Shown here in pieces: positions 18,638-28,600 of a stretch of 46,291 nucleotides of DNA; the stretch's first letter is position 1; every line of letters begins with the position of its first letter. The notes under the pieces are model-generated. The model ran no database searches, was not told where the DNA came from, and saw only the letters and a program-made list of their open reading frames with translations. The translations under genes were made by a program, and so were the position numbers. Source of the DNA: Stramenopiles sp. TOSAG23-2 (Eukaryota > Sar); assembly GCA_900128395.1 (NCBI GenBank), contig LT649281.1, positions 1 through 46,291 on the forward strand, written 5' to 3'.

Positions 18638-20938
18638 TTATGTTGATGTTGTCAATTCAATATCACTTGTTAAAACTACAGTATTTTTTGTCGTATTCTT
18701 ATTATTTTTCGCTTTGCCATTATTAGAATCTTCTTCCTCCTTCTCCTCCTCTAAATCAATATGATGTTTTGACCAACAACAACAACAACAAAAACATATT
18801 TGATGGCAAGGAAATAAGATTAAATTTGTTTCTACATTATCATCATCATTCATCAACTCATTGTCATACATTGATTTTGAATCTATTGAGGCTAATATAT
18901 TATTACGACTAGATTGTTTTCGCATGCATTTAGTTAAACACCATTCACAACTACCTTTGAATTGAAAACGTTCCAATACAATTGCTAATAAATACCAAAA
19001 AAGAATAATAACAAATAGAACTAAAAATATATTCCATTCATATTCACGTGAACCATTTGGTCGACTTATCCATGGTTTTTGTCGTCCACCAATTTCATCA
19101 AATAACATGCATATCAATAAATTCAAAAATTGAAATACCCATAATGTCAATGTAATTGCACCAAATCGACGTGCAGATCTACATCTATTTTTCACAAATT
19201 TCAATCTTTCTTTATTATTTTCCACTATTACTAATAAAAATAAAACTAACGCAATTTCACCGCCACCACAAAATAATCGAATATGGCTACCTGCTTGAAG
19301 TGCTACATCATCACTCCTCCACACTATTAATAACACAAATATAATAAAACCAATAAAAAATGCAATAAAACAATTCAATAACATAATACGCAACCATTTC
19401 AATTGTAATATTACAAATGATTTTTTATCATTTCTTAATAATGTTGTTGGAATAGTAGACGATGATGATGACGATGAAAATATTATTGCATTTGTTTTAC
19501 GTTCAAATATAATAACAATTCCAATAAAACTACCAATTAAACTTGGTGCTAAATATGCAAATATACCAAATCTCCCGAACAATGGTTGAAGTAAAAAAAT
19601 AATTAAAATAGTACCACCTATACCACCAGCCTTTACTTCATCATATCCAATATCAACACCACGTCCCCACCAAGGTTTCAATTTACATATTTTCCCTACA
19701 AACGTAGCATTTTCTGTTCCAATTCCAACTTGAACTGTACACCATAAACGCCCAACATTTCCTAAACCATGTGTATGTATACCATATTTAGAATCACGTT
19801 TACCATAATTATTTAAAATAGTATTGCATGCAAGATCACGTTCAGAAGATATGCTCATATTTAATTGATGGATATCATCGTCGGAGGAAGTTTTTTTATT
19901 GTTGTTTAAAATAATCAATGGTCGTTTTCCAACATCACGATAACCACCTGTATTATTTGTATAATATATATTATTAATAATATTTTGAAAATCACATAAT
20001 GTATATCTCTTCTTCTCCTTTGTATTAAATGCATGTTCTTCTTCTCCATTTTCTTGTTTGGTCCATGTAATTGGTACACCGTTTTTCACAATACTACATG
20101 TATTATTTGGTGGTAATATAATTTCTTTTGGAGAAGATAATGTATTAAATCCATCATTACTTGGATAATAGGAACAATCTGTTGGTGTACAACATGTTAA
20201 ATGATCTAATCCTACACGTAATATCGGATTAAATATAAGTATTAAAATCACTAACATTGTATATAATTTCATAATTTTCTGCAATGTCCATTTACGTGAT
20301 AATACTTCAATTGTTATTAATGATGTTATCAATGTAGAAAAACCAATTCCTTCTATTATAAAATTTCGTACAAAAGGATTTATAAATAACCATTCCAATT
20401 CTTCATTAGTTAAACGTCCTAATCCACCATTTGAATAATGCATGATAATATTATTTTCAACTATACGATAGACAAATAATTGAGATAAATAACCAACTGC
20501 AATCAACATGAAAGATCGATTTATTTGTGAATATCTTATATTCTTTATGGTGGTTTGAAAATTATAGTCTTTTTCATCGTCGTTGTTTGATTTATTATTG
20601 TTGTTGTTGTTGTTGTTGTTATACAAACGTTTGAAAATGGAAATGGAAGTACCAAGGGATGATAATACAAAAAATAAACCAGACATACCACCGACATAAT
20701 ATAAAAGCAGTGTATATGGTGTTTTGGATAAATCTTGTAATTTTCGTTCATCTACACAATATTGTGTTGCATGTAATAATAAAACCATGATAATAGCTAC
20801 ACCGCGTAAAGAATCAATAGTTAATAATCTACCTTTTAAACTTTCATTGTATTTAATTGAATATATTAATTGTATGAAATTATTATTATTATTATTATTA
20901 TCTTCAAGATTATTTCTTTGTATATTATTTATTTCCAT
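18638..20938 (-). CDS. Multi-pass acyltransferase-like membrane protein (HGSNAT/DUF1624-like start)
   Basis: The protein has 766 residues with an Asn-rich N-terminus (13-20). At 36-57 the motif GRLLTIDSLRGVAIIMVLLLHA is the signature of membrane acyltransferases of the HGSNAT/YeiB/acyltransferase-3 superfamily, with a candidate His at the end of the first membrane helix. About ten hydrophobic helices follow, at roughly 43-58, 75-100, 140-160, 195-215, 225-240, 455-485, 515-545, 550-570, 595-615 and 635-660. A large Cys-containing, probably lumenal loop lies at about 242-440. The C-terminus is cytosolic and Cys/Asp/Glu-rich, including a CCCCC run. Related proteins move acetyl or acyl groups across membranes onto sugars or lipids; substrate unknown. 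Weak beyond the first motif. Confidence 0.65.
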   Translation of the reverse strand: MEINNIQRNNLEDNNNNNNNFIQLIYSIKYNESLKGRLLTIDSLRGVAIIMVLLLHATQYCVDERKLQDLSKTPYTLLLYYVGGMSGLFFVLSSLGTSISIFKRLYNNNNNNNNNKSNNDDEKDYNFQTTIKNIRYSQINRSFMLIAVGYLSQLFVYRIVENNIIMHYSNGGLGRLTNEELEWLFINPFVRNFIIEGIGFSTLITSLITIEVLSRKWTLQKIMKLYTMLVILILIFNPILRVGLDHLTCCTPTDCSYYPSNDGFNTLSSPKEIILPPNNTCSIVKNGVPITWTKQENGEEEHAFNTKEKKRYTLCDFQNIINNIYYTNNTGGYRDVGKRPLIILNNNKKTSSDDDIHQLNMSISSERDLACNTILNNYGKRDSKYGIHTHGLGNVGRLWCTVQVGIGTENATFVGKICKLKPWWGRGVDIGYDEVKAGGIGGTILIIFLLQPLFGRFGIFAYLAPSLIGSFIGIVIIFERKTNAIIFSSSSSSSTIPTTLLRNDKKSFVILQLKWLRIMLLNCFIAFFIGFIIFVLLIVWRSDDVALQAGSHIRLFCGGGEIALVLFLLVIVENNKERLKFVKNRCRSARRFGAITLTLWVFQFLNLLICMLFDEIGGRQKPWISRPNGSREYEWNIFLVLFVIILFWYLLAIVLERFQFKGSCEWCLTKCMRKQSSRNNILASIDSKSMYDNELMNDDDNVETNLILFPCHQICFCCCCCWSKHHIDLEEEKEEEDSNNGKAKNNKNTTKNTVVLTSDIELTTST

Positions 20939-21040
20939 TTTGTTGTTTCTGCCTTTATTAATACTAAATTTTTATATTTTATATAAAATAATTTTAAATT
21001 AATTTTTAAATTTAAAAAAAAAAAAAAAATTACGTAAAAA

Positions 21041-21132
21041 ACGTTGTTAAGTGGTATGTAAATAACAAAAGGTATTATATATGAAAATAAACAATTGAAA
21101 TATACACGCGTGCTTTTGTTATATATATATAT
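21041..21132 (-). promoter_or_regulatory. Shared upstream element, copy 1
   Basis: This stretch lies 103-194 bp upstream of the acyltransferase-like start. It closely matches 23049-23152, which lies 125-228 bp upstream of the PDZ/LRR gene. Conserved blocks include CGTTGTTAA, ATATATGAAAATAAACAATT and TATACACG.G followed by CTTTTGTTATATATATATA. Its position before two starts suggests a shared promoter or 5'-UTR block, but a dispersed repeat is equally possible. Confidence 0.5.
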
Positions 21133-21362
21133 TATAATTTTAATAATTATAATTATATATATTTCTTCACACTTCACTTCACATACATATATAGTTAAAG
21201 CAGAGAGGTCTGGTTAAAGGGAGAATATGATATTTTGAATTGATATAGAAATATATATAGGGATATTGTAGTTGGTAGTATATAAATATATATATATATT
21301 AATTATTATATCTGTATATACATCCCTTTCACTTGTTGATACCCGTTTGATCCATCTTTTTT

Positions 21363-21765
21363 ATATTGTTTTATAGCTCTTAATTGTGATTTCATATTAT
21401 CACTAAGTTGATTAGTAGATAGCCACAATGTCTTTAATGTATTGTTTGTTTTTAATCCATCAATAATACTTTGTATTCCACTAATATTATTATTATCTAG
21501 GTACAATACCTTTAATGTCTTGTTTGATTTTAATGCTTCACCAATACTTTGTACATCAGTATTTATATTGTTTTATAGCTCTTAATTGTGATTTCATATT
21601 ATCACTAAGTTGATTAGTAGATAGCCACAATGTCTTTAATGTATTGTTTGTTTTTAATCCATCAATAATACTTTGTATTCCACCATCATCAGTAATATTG
21701 TTATGACCTAGGTACAATTCCTTTAATGTATTGTTTGTTTTTAATCCTTCACCAATACTTTGTAC
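21363..21765. repeat. 202-bp tandem duplication of LRR tail
   Basis: The block starting at about 21363 (TTATATTGTTTTATAGCTC, then the LRR tail and last repeat) recurs starting at about 21563-21565, an offset of about 202 bp. The copies join inside a codon, so the tail-coding ORF terminates (QYKY*) before re-entering LRR sequence in another frame. Confidence 0.8.
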
Positions 21766-22240
21766 ATCAGTAATATTATTACCTTGTAGGTTCAATATCT
21801 TTAACGTATTGTTTGCTTTTAATCCTTCACCAATACTTTGTACATCAGTAATATTATTATTGTCTAGGTACAATGTTGTTAATGTATTGTTTGTTTTTAA
21901 TCCATCAATAATACTTTGTATTCCACCATCATCAGTAATATTGTTATGATATAGGCGCAATTCCTTTAATGTACTGTTTGTTTTTAATCCTTCACCAATA
22001 CTTTGTACATCAGTAATTCTATTACCTTGTAGGGACAATTTCTCTAATGTATTGTTTGTTTTTAATCCTTCACCAATACTTTGTACATCAGTAATATTAT
22101 TATTATCTAGGTACAATACCTTTAATGTCTTGTTTGATTTTAATGCTTCACCAATACTTTGTACATCAGTAATATTATTTTGACCTAGGTCCAATGATGT
22201 TAATATATTGTTTGTTTTTAACAATTCACCAATAGCTGAT
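21417..22240 (-). repeat. DNA-level LRR array, 78/87-bp units
   Basis: Roughly nine units of 78 bp, with longer 87-bp variants (extra Asp-Gly-Gly), are nearly identical at the DNA level. One 74-bp stretch (21708-21781) matches 46158-46231 exactly in opposite orientation. Confidence 0.9.
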
Positions 22241-22345
22241 ACATCATCACCATTAACACAAGAGAACGATGCACACCAACATGGACAAATAAACAACAAT
22301 CTACAACAGAGCATATCCCACCACCAATATTGTAATAATAACCAG

Positions 22346-22575
22346 TTATATTCTTTTCGTGAACAAGTAAGTGTTATTGGACGTTCATCATTTAAAAGCG
22401 TATACGTTGAATCATCTAAATTGGTAACTTCATGTTCAAAACTATCTGAATCTCCATCAATTATATTCTTTTCGTGAACAAGTAAGTGTTATTGGACGTT
22501 CATCATTTAAAAGCGTATACGTTGAATCATCTAAATTGGTAACTTCATGTTCAAAACTATCTGAATCTCCATCAA
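22346..22575. repeat. Exact 115-bp tandem duplication inside the PDZ/LRR gene
   Basis: Positions 22346-22460 are repeated at 22461-22575. The unit codes for the end of the PDZ-like domain. Its length is not a multiple of three, so the copy nearest the start runs into a TGA and separates the N-terminal module from the LRRs. Confidence 0.9.
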
Positions 22576-22924
22576 CACGAATACTTTCTATCATATCACC
22601 AACTTTCATTCCATTTGATTTTGCATAGTCCATAGTTGATGAATGAATTGATTTTATAGATACGTCATACTCCACCTCATTTTGATTCTCAATGTCACTG
22701 CTATTTTTATCGAAACCAGTAGAACTACTACTACTACTACTACTACTTATAGGATTAGGTGTAGCGTTATTATTTATTCTTACTTGTTTCTGAAATTCAC
22801 CAATTATTTCATGTTCTGGTAAAAATGTGATAGTATAACGCTTTTCCTTGACCGCAGGGCCCAAGCAGCGACGGAAAGGCGTGGTGAAACAATGCCAAAA
22901 GCAACATAGAGCAACAGCACCCAT

Positions 22925-23983
22925 AATGATTTCAACTTTTGTCTATATATATAATGTATGCCTACTTCTATATATCTGTCTGACGTTAATTAATTTAAAT
23001 TAAATTATTAATTTCAATTTGTATTATTTGTGAAAAAATAAATATGATGCGTTGTTGTTAAATGATATGTAAAAACCAAAAAAGCAAGGTATAATATATG
23101 AAAATAAACAATTGACATATACACGAGTGACCTTTTGTTATATATATATACATATATTTTAACATATCACATACATATATATATATATTTAAATTTAACG
23201 AGATTTGATCTTTTTCAATATAGTGAATAGTGTTATTTGGTGGTGGGGTTTGCGGGGTTGTTTGGGTTTTTTTAGGGTTTAGCATATCCATAAAAGTGTT
23301 GCGCCTACACAGCACTGGTTATTTGTTCATTGCCAATAACCAGTCCTGTGTACCTGTTAATACGGAATTCGGTAGGAAAATATCATATATATCTAAGTAT
23401 AATAATTAGTAGTCCAAATAAGAATCACCAATCACCATATTGGATTTCTATATTCAGATTTCACCTTAACCTCCAGATCATACAAAAACAATATCATATT
23501 GAACCCTTTTCGGATATATACAAACATGATATATCAAAATGGGAATAATAGTATCAAAATATGATATAAATATGATATAAATATAATAGAATTGATGTCA
23601 TCTCTCCATTTGTTGTTGAGATATATTATTTTGATATTGGATTTCCCATCTCTAGATTATTTCATTCACTTCCAAATTGCCAATTATTGATCAAATCTAT
23701 GATGAATGTGATGAATGTGATGAATGGAAAGGAGTTTAAAATGATCCATTTCCATGAGACGAAAGCAAGCGGAAAAAAAAAAAAGTTTGTTACAACAAAA
23801 CCTCTTACATTCCGTTATTTGTTAAGTATTAAAAAAGTAAATATTAGAAAAGATTTAAAGTTTATTGTTATTATTTTTTTTTTGAAGAAATTATATTATA
23901 ATATAGATTATATTCTAATTTTGATTGAAATAATAATAATAATAATAAATTAATTGGATTACATATATATATATATATATAAC
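22925..23983. other. Divergent intergenic region, 1.06 kb
   Basis: This lies between the PDZ/LRR gene (-) and TMEM19 (+). It holds copy 2 of the shared upstream element, one copy of the ATAGTGAATAGTGTTA core, an ATA-rich stretch (23540-23590), a GATGAATGT triplication (23700-23726) and an ATA tract just before TMEM19. An 88-codon ORF at 23687-23953 is low complexity and not called. Confidence 0.6.
23049..23152 (-). promoter_or_regulatory. Shared upstream element, copy 2
   Basis: This is the partner of 21041-21132, with the same ordered blocks and small indels. It is 125-228 bp upstream of the PDZ/LRR gene start and in the same orientation relative to the gene as copy 1. Confidence 0.5.
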
Positions 23984-24766
23984 ATGTCTACCATAGGTGC
24001 AATTGTCCCACCAATATTAACTACCATATATGCAATGCGCTCATCCGCATTGGATTTATCAGGTATAATAGCATCATGGGTTGTTGGTGTACCAACTGGT
24101 TATGCATCCCATAGAATGATGTTACATGTAAGTTTATTATATTAGCCATACAATTACCATATAAATATATATATCACATAAAAATTGCTTTTTTAAATAT
24201 CTATACTAACAGCACACACACACACACAGTTATATTTATTTTTTTTCTCTTCTTCTAGAATAACAAGAGTTGGTGAAGGTATTAAAAAAGTATTAGAAGG
24301 AAATGAATTTAAAAAAGGTGGTGGAAGGAATTATATTCAAGTATTTTCTAATGGTGGATGGCAAACAATTATTGCATCTTTATATATTTATTTTTTTCGT
24401 AATCAATTATTGTTTTCTTCTCAAAAAAACCAAAAAAAAAAAAAAGAGAAGGAAGAGGAAGTGGAAGGAAAAAAACCAACAACAACAATAATGAAAAATC
24501 AAAAAGATCAACAAATGATAATCGATAAAGATAATGAAAATATTTCTTTAAAAACATATTTACAATGCTTCAGTTTAGCAGCATATGCATGTTCTTGTGG
24601 TGATACATGGGCATCTGAATTAGGTATCTTATCACAAAGCAATCCAAGATTAATTACAATGCCATGGAAAATTGTACCGTATGTATTTATTTATTTTACA
24701 TCTTCTTCTTCTTCTTTTATTATATTACATTAAGGCTATTATCTAACATATAAATACATACATACA

Positions 24767-24812
<46 letters not shown>

Positions 24813-25279
24813 AACATAATAATATATACAGAAAAGGTACAAATGGTGGTGTTAGTTTTATTGGATTATTAGCTTCGGCAGGTGGTGGAATATCAATTGG
24901 ATTAGGACATGCTATATATGATTTAATTTTTGTTCGTAGTTATAAACGTTCAATCAGTAAATTTAAAATCTTTACATCTACTGTATTATTTGGTGGATCA
25001 ATGGGATTAATTGGTAGTATGATCGATTCCATATTAGGTGCATTTTTTCAATATAGTGGTAGTGTTGATATTACCGTAGGCAAAGAAGTTATTAAACGTA
25101 TAGTAACAAATCCAAATCATCCAAATAATAAATGGATTACCGGTATCAATATATTATCAAATCATCAAGTCAATTTGATTTCCATCATTTTAACATCATT
25201 TATTGGATATTATACATCAGAATATTTCTTTGGTATTGAAAAAATAAAACGAAGAAATAGAAAGGAGATCAAAAATTAA
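23984..25279 (+). CDS. TMEM19: TMEM19 / DUF92 family membrane protein, three exons
   Basis: Exons are 23984-24127, 24230-24678 and 24832-25279, giving 346 residues. Splicing restores one frame and the family's conserved motifs in order: SSSRITRVGEGIKK, KKGGGRNYIQVFSNGG, CGDTWASELGILS, then PKGTNGGVSFIGLLAS directly across the second intron, and MIDSILGAFFQYSG. The protein is multi-pass. A Lys/Glu-rich loop of about 45 residues after the third membrane segment is longer than usual. Family members include human TMEM19 and bacterial DUF92 proteins related to phytyl-phosphate kinase, so a CTP/isoprenoid-phosphate role is possible but not shown. The start ATG at 23984 follows a TA repeat. The gene converges with separase. 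Confidence 0.88.
24128..24229 (+). other. TMEM19 intron 1 (102 bp)
   Basis: Donor GTAAGT; acceptor CAG at the end of an (AC)n run. A later TAG at 24257-24258 looks like an acceptor after a T-rich tract but gives the wrong frame. The CAG acceptor keeps phase 0 and adds LYLFFFSSS before the conserved RITR motif. Confidence 0.8.
24679..24831 (+). other. TMEM19 intron 2 (153 bp) with tetranucleotide microsatellite
   Basis: Donor GTATGT; acceptor ACAG. It contains a TACA tetranucleotide repeat (about 24755-24795) followed by a TA run. Removing it creates the conserved PKGTNGG motif. Confidence 0.9.
24755..24812. repeat. TACA tetranucleotide plus TA microsatellite
   Basis: About ten TACA units followed by a TA run, inside TMEM19 intron 2. 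Likely length-polymorphic. Confidence 0.9.
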
Positions 25280-25611
25280 GAAATTAAAAGAGTGTTTTGT
25301 GAGTGTAAGAAGTGTTTTGTTTTTAAAAGTCAAGAGACACTCTCCATCAAGAATCAAGATAAAAGCTATGATATCAATGCTATCATAAAAAATACGAATC
25401 AAATACGAACCGGTTCGTGGTTCGTATCATACAGCATAGCTATGCATATGCATACGTGTAAAACACAAGAAACACTCTTAAAACAGTAAAACACATCAAA
25501 TTTAGAGGGTAAAAAGTACTTAAAGTACTCGTACTTTTTAAAAATATACGACGCGTATAAAAATAGAACAATTCTCCCTCTACTCTCTACTCTCTCTCTC
25601 TCTCCTCTCGC
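25280..25611. other. Convergent 3' intergenic rich in palindromes
   Basis: This lies between the stops of TMEM19 and separase. It contains a perfect 14-bp palindrome (25405-25418). An alternative 9-bp hairpin, ATACGAACC (25403-25411), pairs with 25419-25427. A 9-bp stem AAAAAGTAC (25511-25519) pairs with 25531-25539. An outer imperfect inverted repeat runs around 25284-25301 and 25464-25484, and there is a TC-repeat at 25577-25600. No gene. Confidence 0.6.
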
Positions 25612-28600
25612 TCACATCTTTAATACGACTGGAACACCGTAACAAATTGTCGCAGATCCATTTAAAAACGGTAATTTGATATTTTTTATACCACGTCGCT
25701 TTCCAATCAGTTTCATATTTGTCCCATCATGATCTTTTAATGAACTTTTCAAAATATCATTCAGCCATTTACCTTTTTCACATGATGCTATATTATTTAA
25801 TAATCGCATTGCTAATATGTCACAATCACCACTACTAACTTTCCATAAATTCGACACAACAGCTGGACAACCAGCACTGATTAAACTAAACACTTTACCA
25901 TGAGATCCAAAACGACCTTTTGTATAAAGTCTACCACTATTACAACCCATATCAAAAATAATACAATTCGTTTCATTGGAGGATTTTGCTACTTTTCCAG
26001 AGCTTGTAAATTTCATAAGACTATCATGTCCCCAATATGTCAATACTTCTGATGTATTTAATAAATTCATAATATCGTTTGATGCAGGTTTTTTACCAAT
26101 TATAATTCGCTCCGTATTACTAATACCTGATAATAAATCGGATAACGCGCCGTTACAAGTATCACCATCTTTCAATTTACAAAAGTTTTTCTCTGTTTGT
26201 GGCAAATTACGTTCTGGATTAATTACATATGAACTGTTCGATAACTTGTAACATGTTTGAGTTTTTTTCTCGCTAGATGAGACTCGTTCCCATAAATCTA
26301 ACAATGAATGAATTGAAGGCATTCTAGTCACGTGGATATCATGAAATGTCTTTGTAGATTCCCATGGAAAACATTGCATTTCTGATCCTAAAATAAGAAT
26401 GATTGGATTGTTTTTCGATGATGATAACGACATATTCGACATTTTACTTTCTAACGATGATGATGATTTGGAATTGCCAAAATTAAAGACTGAAACCAGC
26501 TCATCTAGTTTTTCTATTAATGTTTTCATATCATTTTCTATCTCATACCTGCTTTTCCACCAATTCTTTTTAGCATTATTATCACTCGTATCAATATTAC
26601 AAGCATCATCTAAAGTTTTTTCATTATTCATTTGTATTTTATTAAAGTTATTCAATAATATTTCCATTTGGCTGCTTGTTATTTGAATCGCTTTCATAGC
26701 TATTTCTCCATTTCTGACATGCGTCATTACGATACCTAAGTGATTATCATAATACATAGAGACAACATCCCAATTATTAACCTGTTGAAGCTTTTTAAGA
26801 CGTAACATTGTATGCTCTTGTGTATTTTTTAATGACGATAATGTTGGATTAAATCGTTTAAAAAGTGTCTTCTTATTGCTGCTGTTGCTGCTAATATTCT
26901 GGTTGCTGCTGCTATTATTATTATTATTATTATAATGCCATAAATCGTATGATAAACCAATTGAAAGCAATGCCAACACACCAATGCTGCTACTATTATT
27001 ACTACTAGACCCAGCACCTTTCTTACTATTCAAGCAATAATATTTTGTTCCAACATATCCACGTAATACTTGACGTGTAATGAACGGTATTGATAAACCC
27101 CAAACAAAACGTGCAGCTGTTTTACAAGAATCAAGTGCAAGTATATTTTGTTTCGGTTTTATTTTTGATTGAAAATAACATAATACCGCACGTTCAATAG
27201 GTAATTTACATATTTGGAAGCATTTTTTCATCATTTTTCGAACAATATCGTCTGTTTTCTCATAATTGGTAGACTTTAAATGTAATTCTAATTCATGAAA
27301 CATTTTTTCTTGCTCCATATTTAATATTTTCGTGCAATGATCAATTTGAAAGCCTGATGATTTTTCACTACTACTACTACTACTACAAATCCATGATTTA
27401 TCAAGAACATCACTATCTTTTCCGGAGCAAAACAATTTCAACATGCTGGATATTAATTTATTTACATGTTTTATTTCCGACTTTGCACGTTGACTATTTC
27501 CAATGAATACACTATGTTCAATATGACCAAGTCCTTGTGCTAATGTATTTACACATATTTTACTTGTTTTTGTAATGCGAAATGGTTTAAATGTTATTTT
27601 TTCTTCGTCATCATCCTTCCTAATAAATGATTGGCATCGTACATTTGTTAAAATATCAAGTTGCAATTGAAACGTCTCATACCTTGTGTTTGCCCTCAAA
27701 ACTTTAGTTAAATCGATTCCAGTTGATAAATATGCTTTGGAGCATGATGGTAAACATCGTTGTTGATACAATACATTCATGAATGATAAAAACGAGATAT
27801 AAGTTTGTATAACTGGCCATGAATTTAAAGGCAAAGTTGATATAATATTGCCATTATTATCAATATCATTTTCTTCCTCTTCGTCGCCGTCCATCGTTGT
27901 TGGTTCTAATGTTAAGTGATTAACTTTACGATGATAAAATAAATCTGCACGCTTTGCAAAATCTAATGCATTACCCATTTGACCGATTGCATGATGTAAA
28001 CGTGACATCGTAAACATATGTTTACCATATGTTGGATCAAATTTAGATATAGCACATACATTTTTTTTCAAAGTTTCTAATTCATGTTTTAAATGTTCAA
28101 TATTATATTTTGTATGCAATTTTAATTCTTCTTTTAACAATTTATATGAAATGGATAATGTTGATGATTTTGCCATCGTCGATGATGGTTGAATAGTTTT
28201 CAAAATATTTATAGCTATCGTTGTAAATCCTTGATTATATAAAGTTTCAACAAGCTTTAACTTAATATCAATAAAATCAGGTTGTATTTTTTTTAAGACG
28301 TATTGAACGAATACATTTTTCGCCATATAATGACGAGCATGATCTTCCCATCCTAATGCTTGTCGAAACAATTGAATCTCAATATCGGTTTCATTATAAA
28401 TGTTAAAAATAATTGCTACATTTTGCAATAACGCAACAGTTGGTTGCATTATATACCATGGGTATTTGATGGTTTTAATGTACTGTCCATTTACGTGTTG
28501 TAATTTTGCAATTGACTTTTTTAACAATTGGAATCTATCAATTGTGCATGAATTATCAGTATTATACAATCCATAGATAATATCACGCCATCCTAACAAT

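Larger units (their letters stand above)
21306..22924 (-). pseudogene. PDZ-like / transmembrane / LRR gene, frame broken by two duplications
   Basis: The gene begins MGAVALCCF, a plausible N-myristoylation/palmitoylation site. Residues about 25-155 contain a Ser-rich loop and a PDZ-like segment (KSNGMKVGDMIESI ... RPITLTCSRKEY). In the second part a Trp/Cys-rich hydrophobic stretch (WLLLQYWWWDMLCCRLLFI) precedes eight LRRs of 26 or 29 residues (consensus NNTLKELYLDNNNITDVQSIGEGLKT in outline). The tail LSDNMKSQLRAIKQYK ends the array. A 115-bp tandem duplication (22346-22575) shifts the frame between the PDZ-like part and the LRRs. A 202-bp duplication repeats the tail and one LRR with a second frame shift, so the authentic C-terminus at 21306 is separated. 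It may be a dead gene, a heterozygous allele, or misassembly. It resembles no named receptor. Confidence 0.7.

Noticed and set aside
21417-22240. Regular repeats suggestive of a CRISPR or satellite array
   Set aside because: The 78/87-bp units are open in one frame and encode canonical LRRs; there are no unique spacers.
23687-23953. 88-codon plus-strand ORF
   Set aside because: Composed of GATGAATGT and ATA repeats, ends in poly-Ile, no features.
24259-24280. TMEM19 exon 2 starting after the TAG at 24257-24258
   Set aside because: This acceptor puts a stop codon within six codons; the CAG at 24228-24229 preserves the frame and family motifs.
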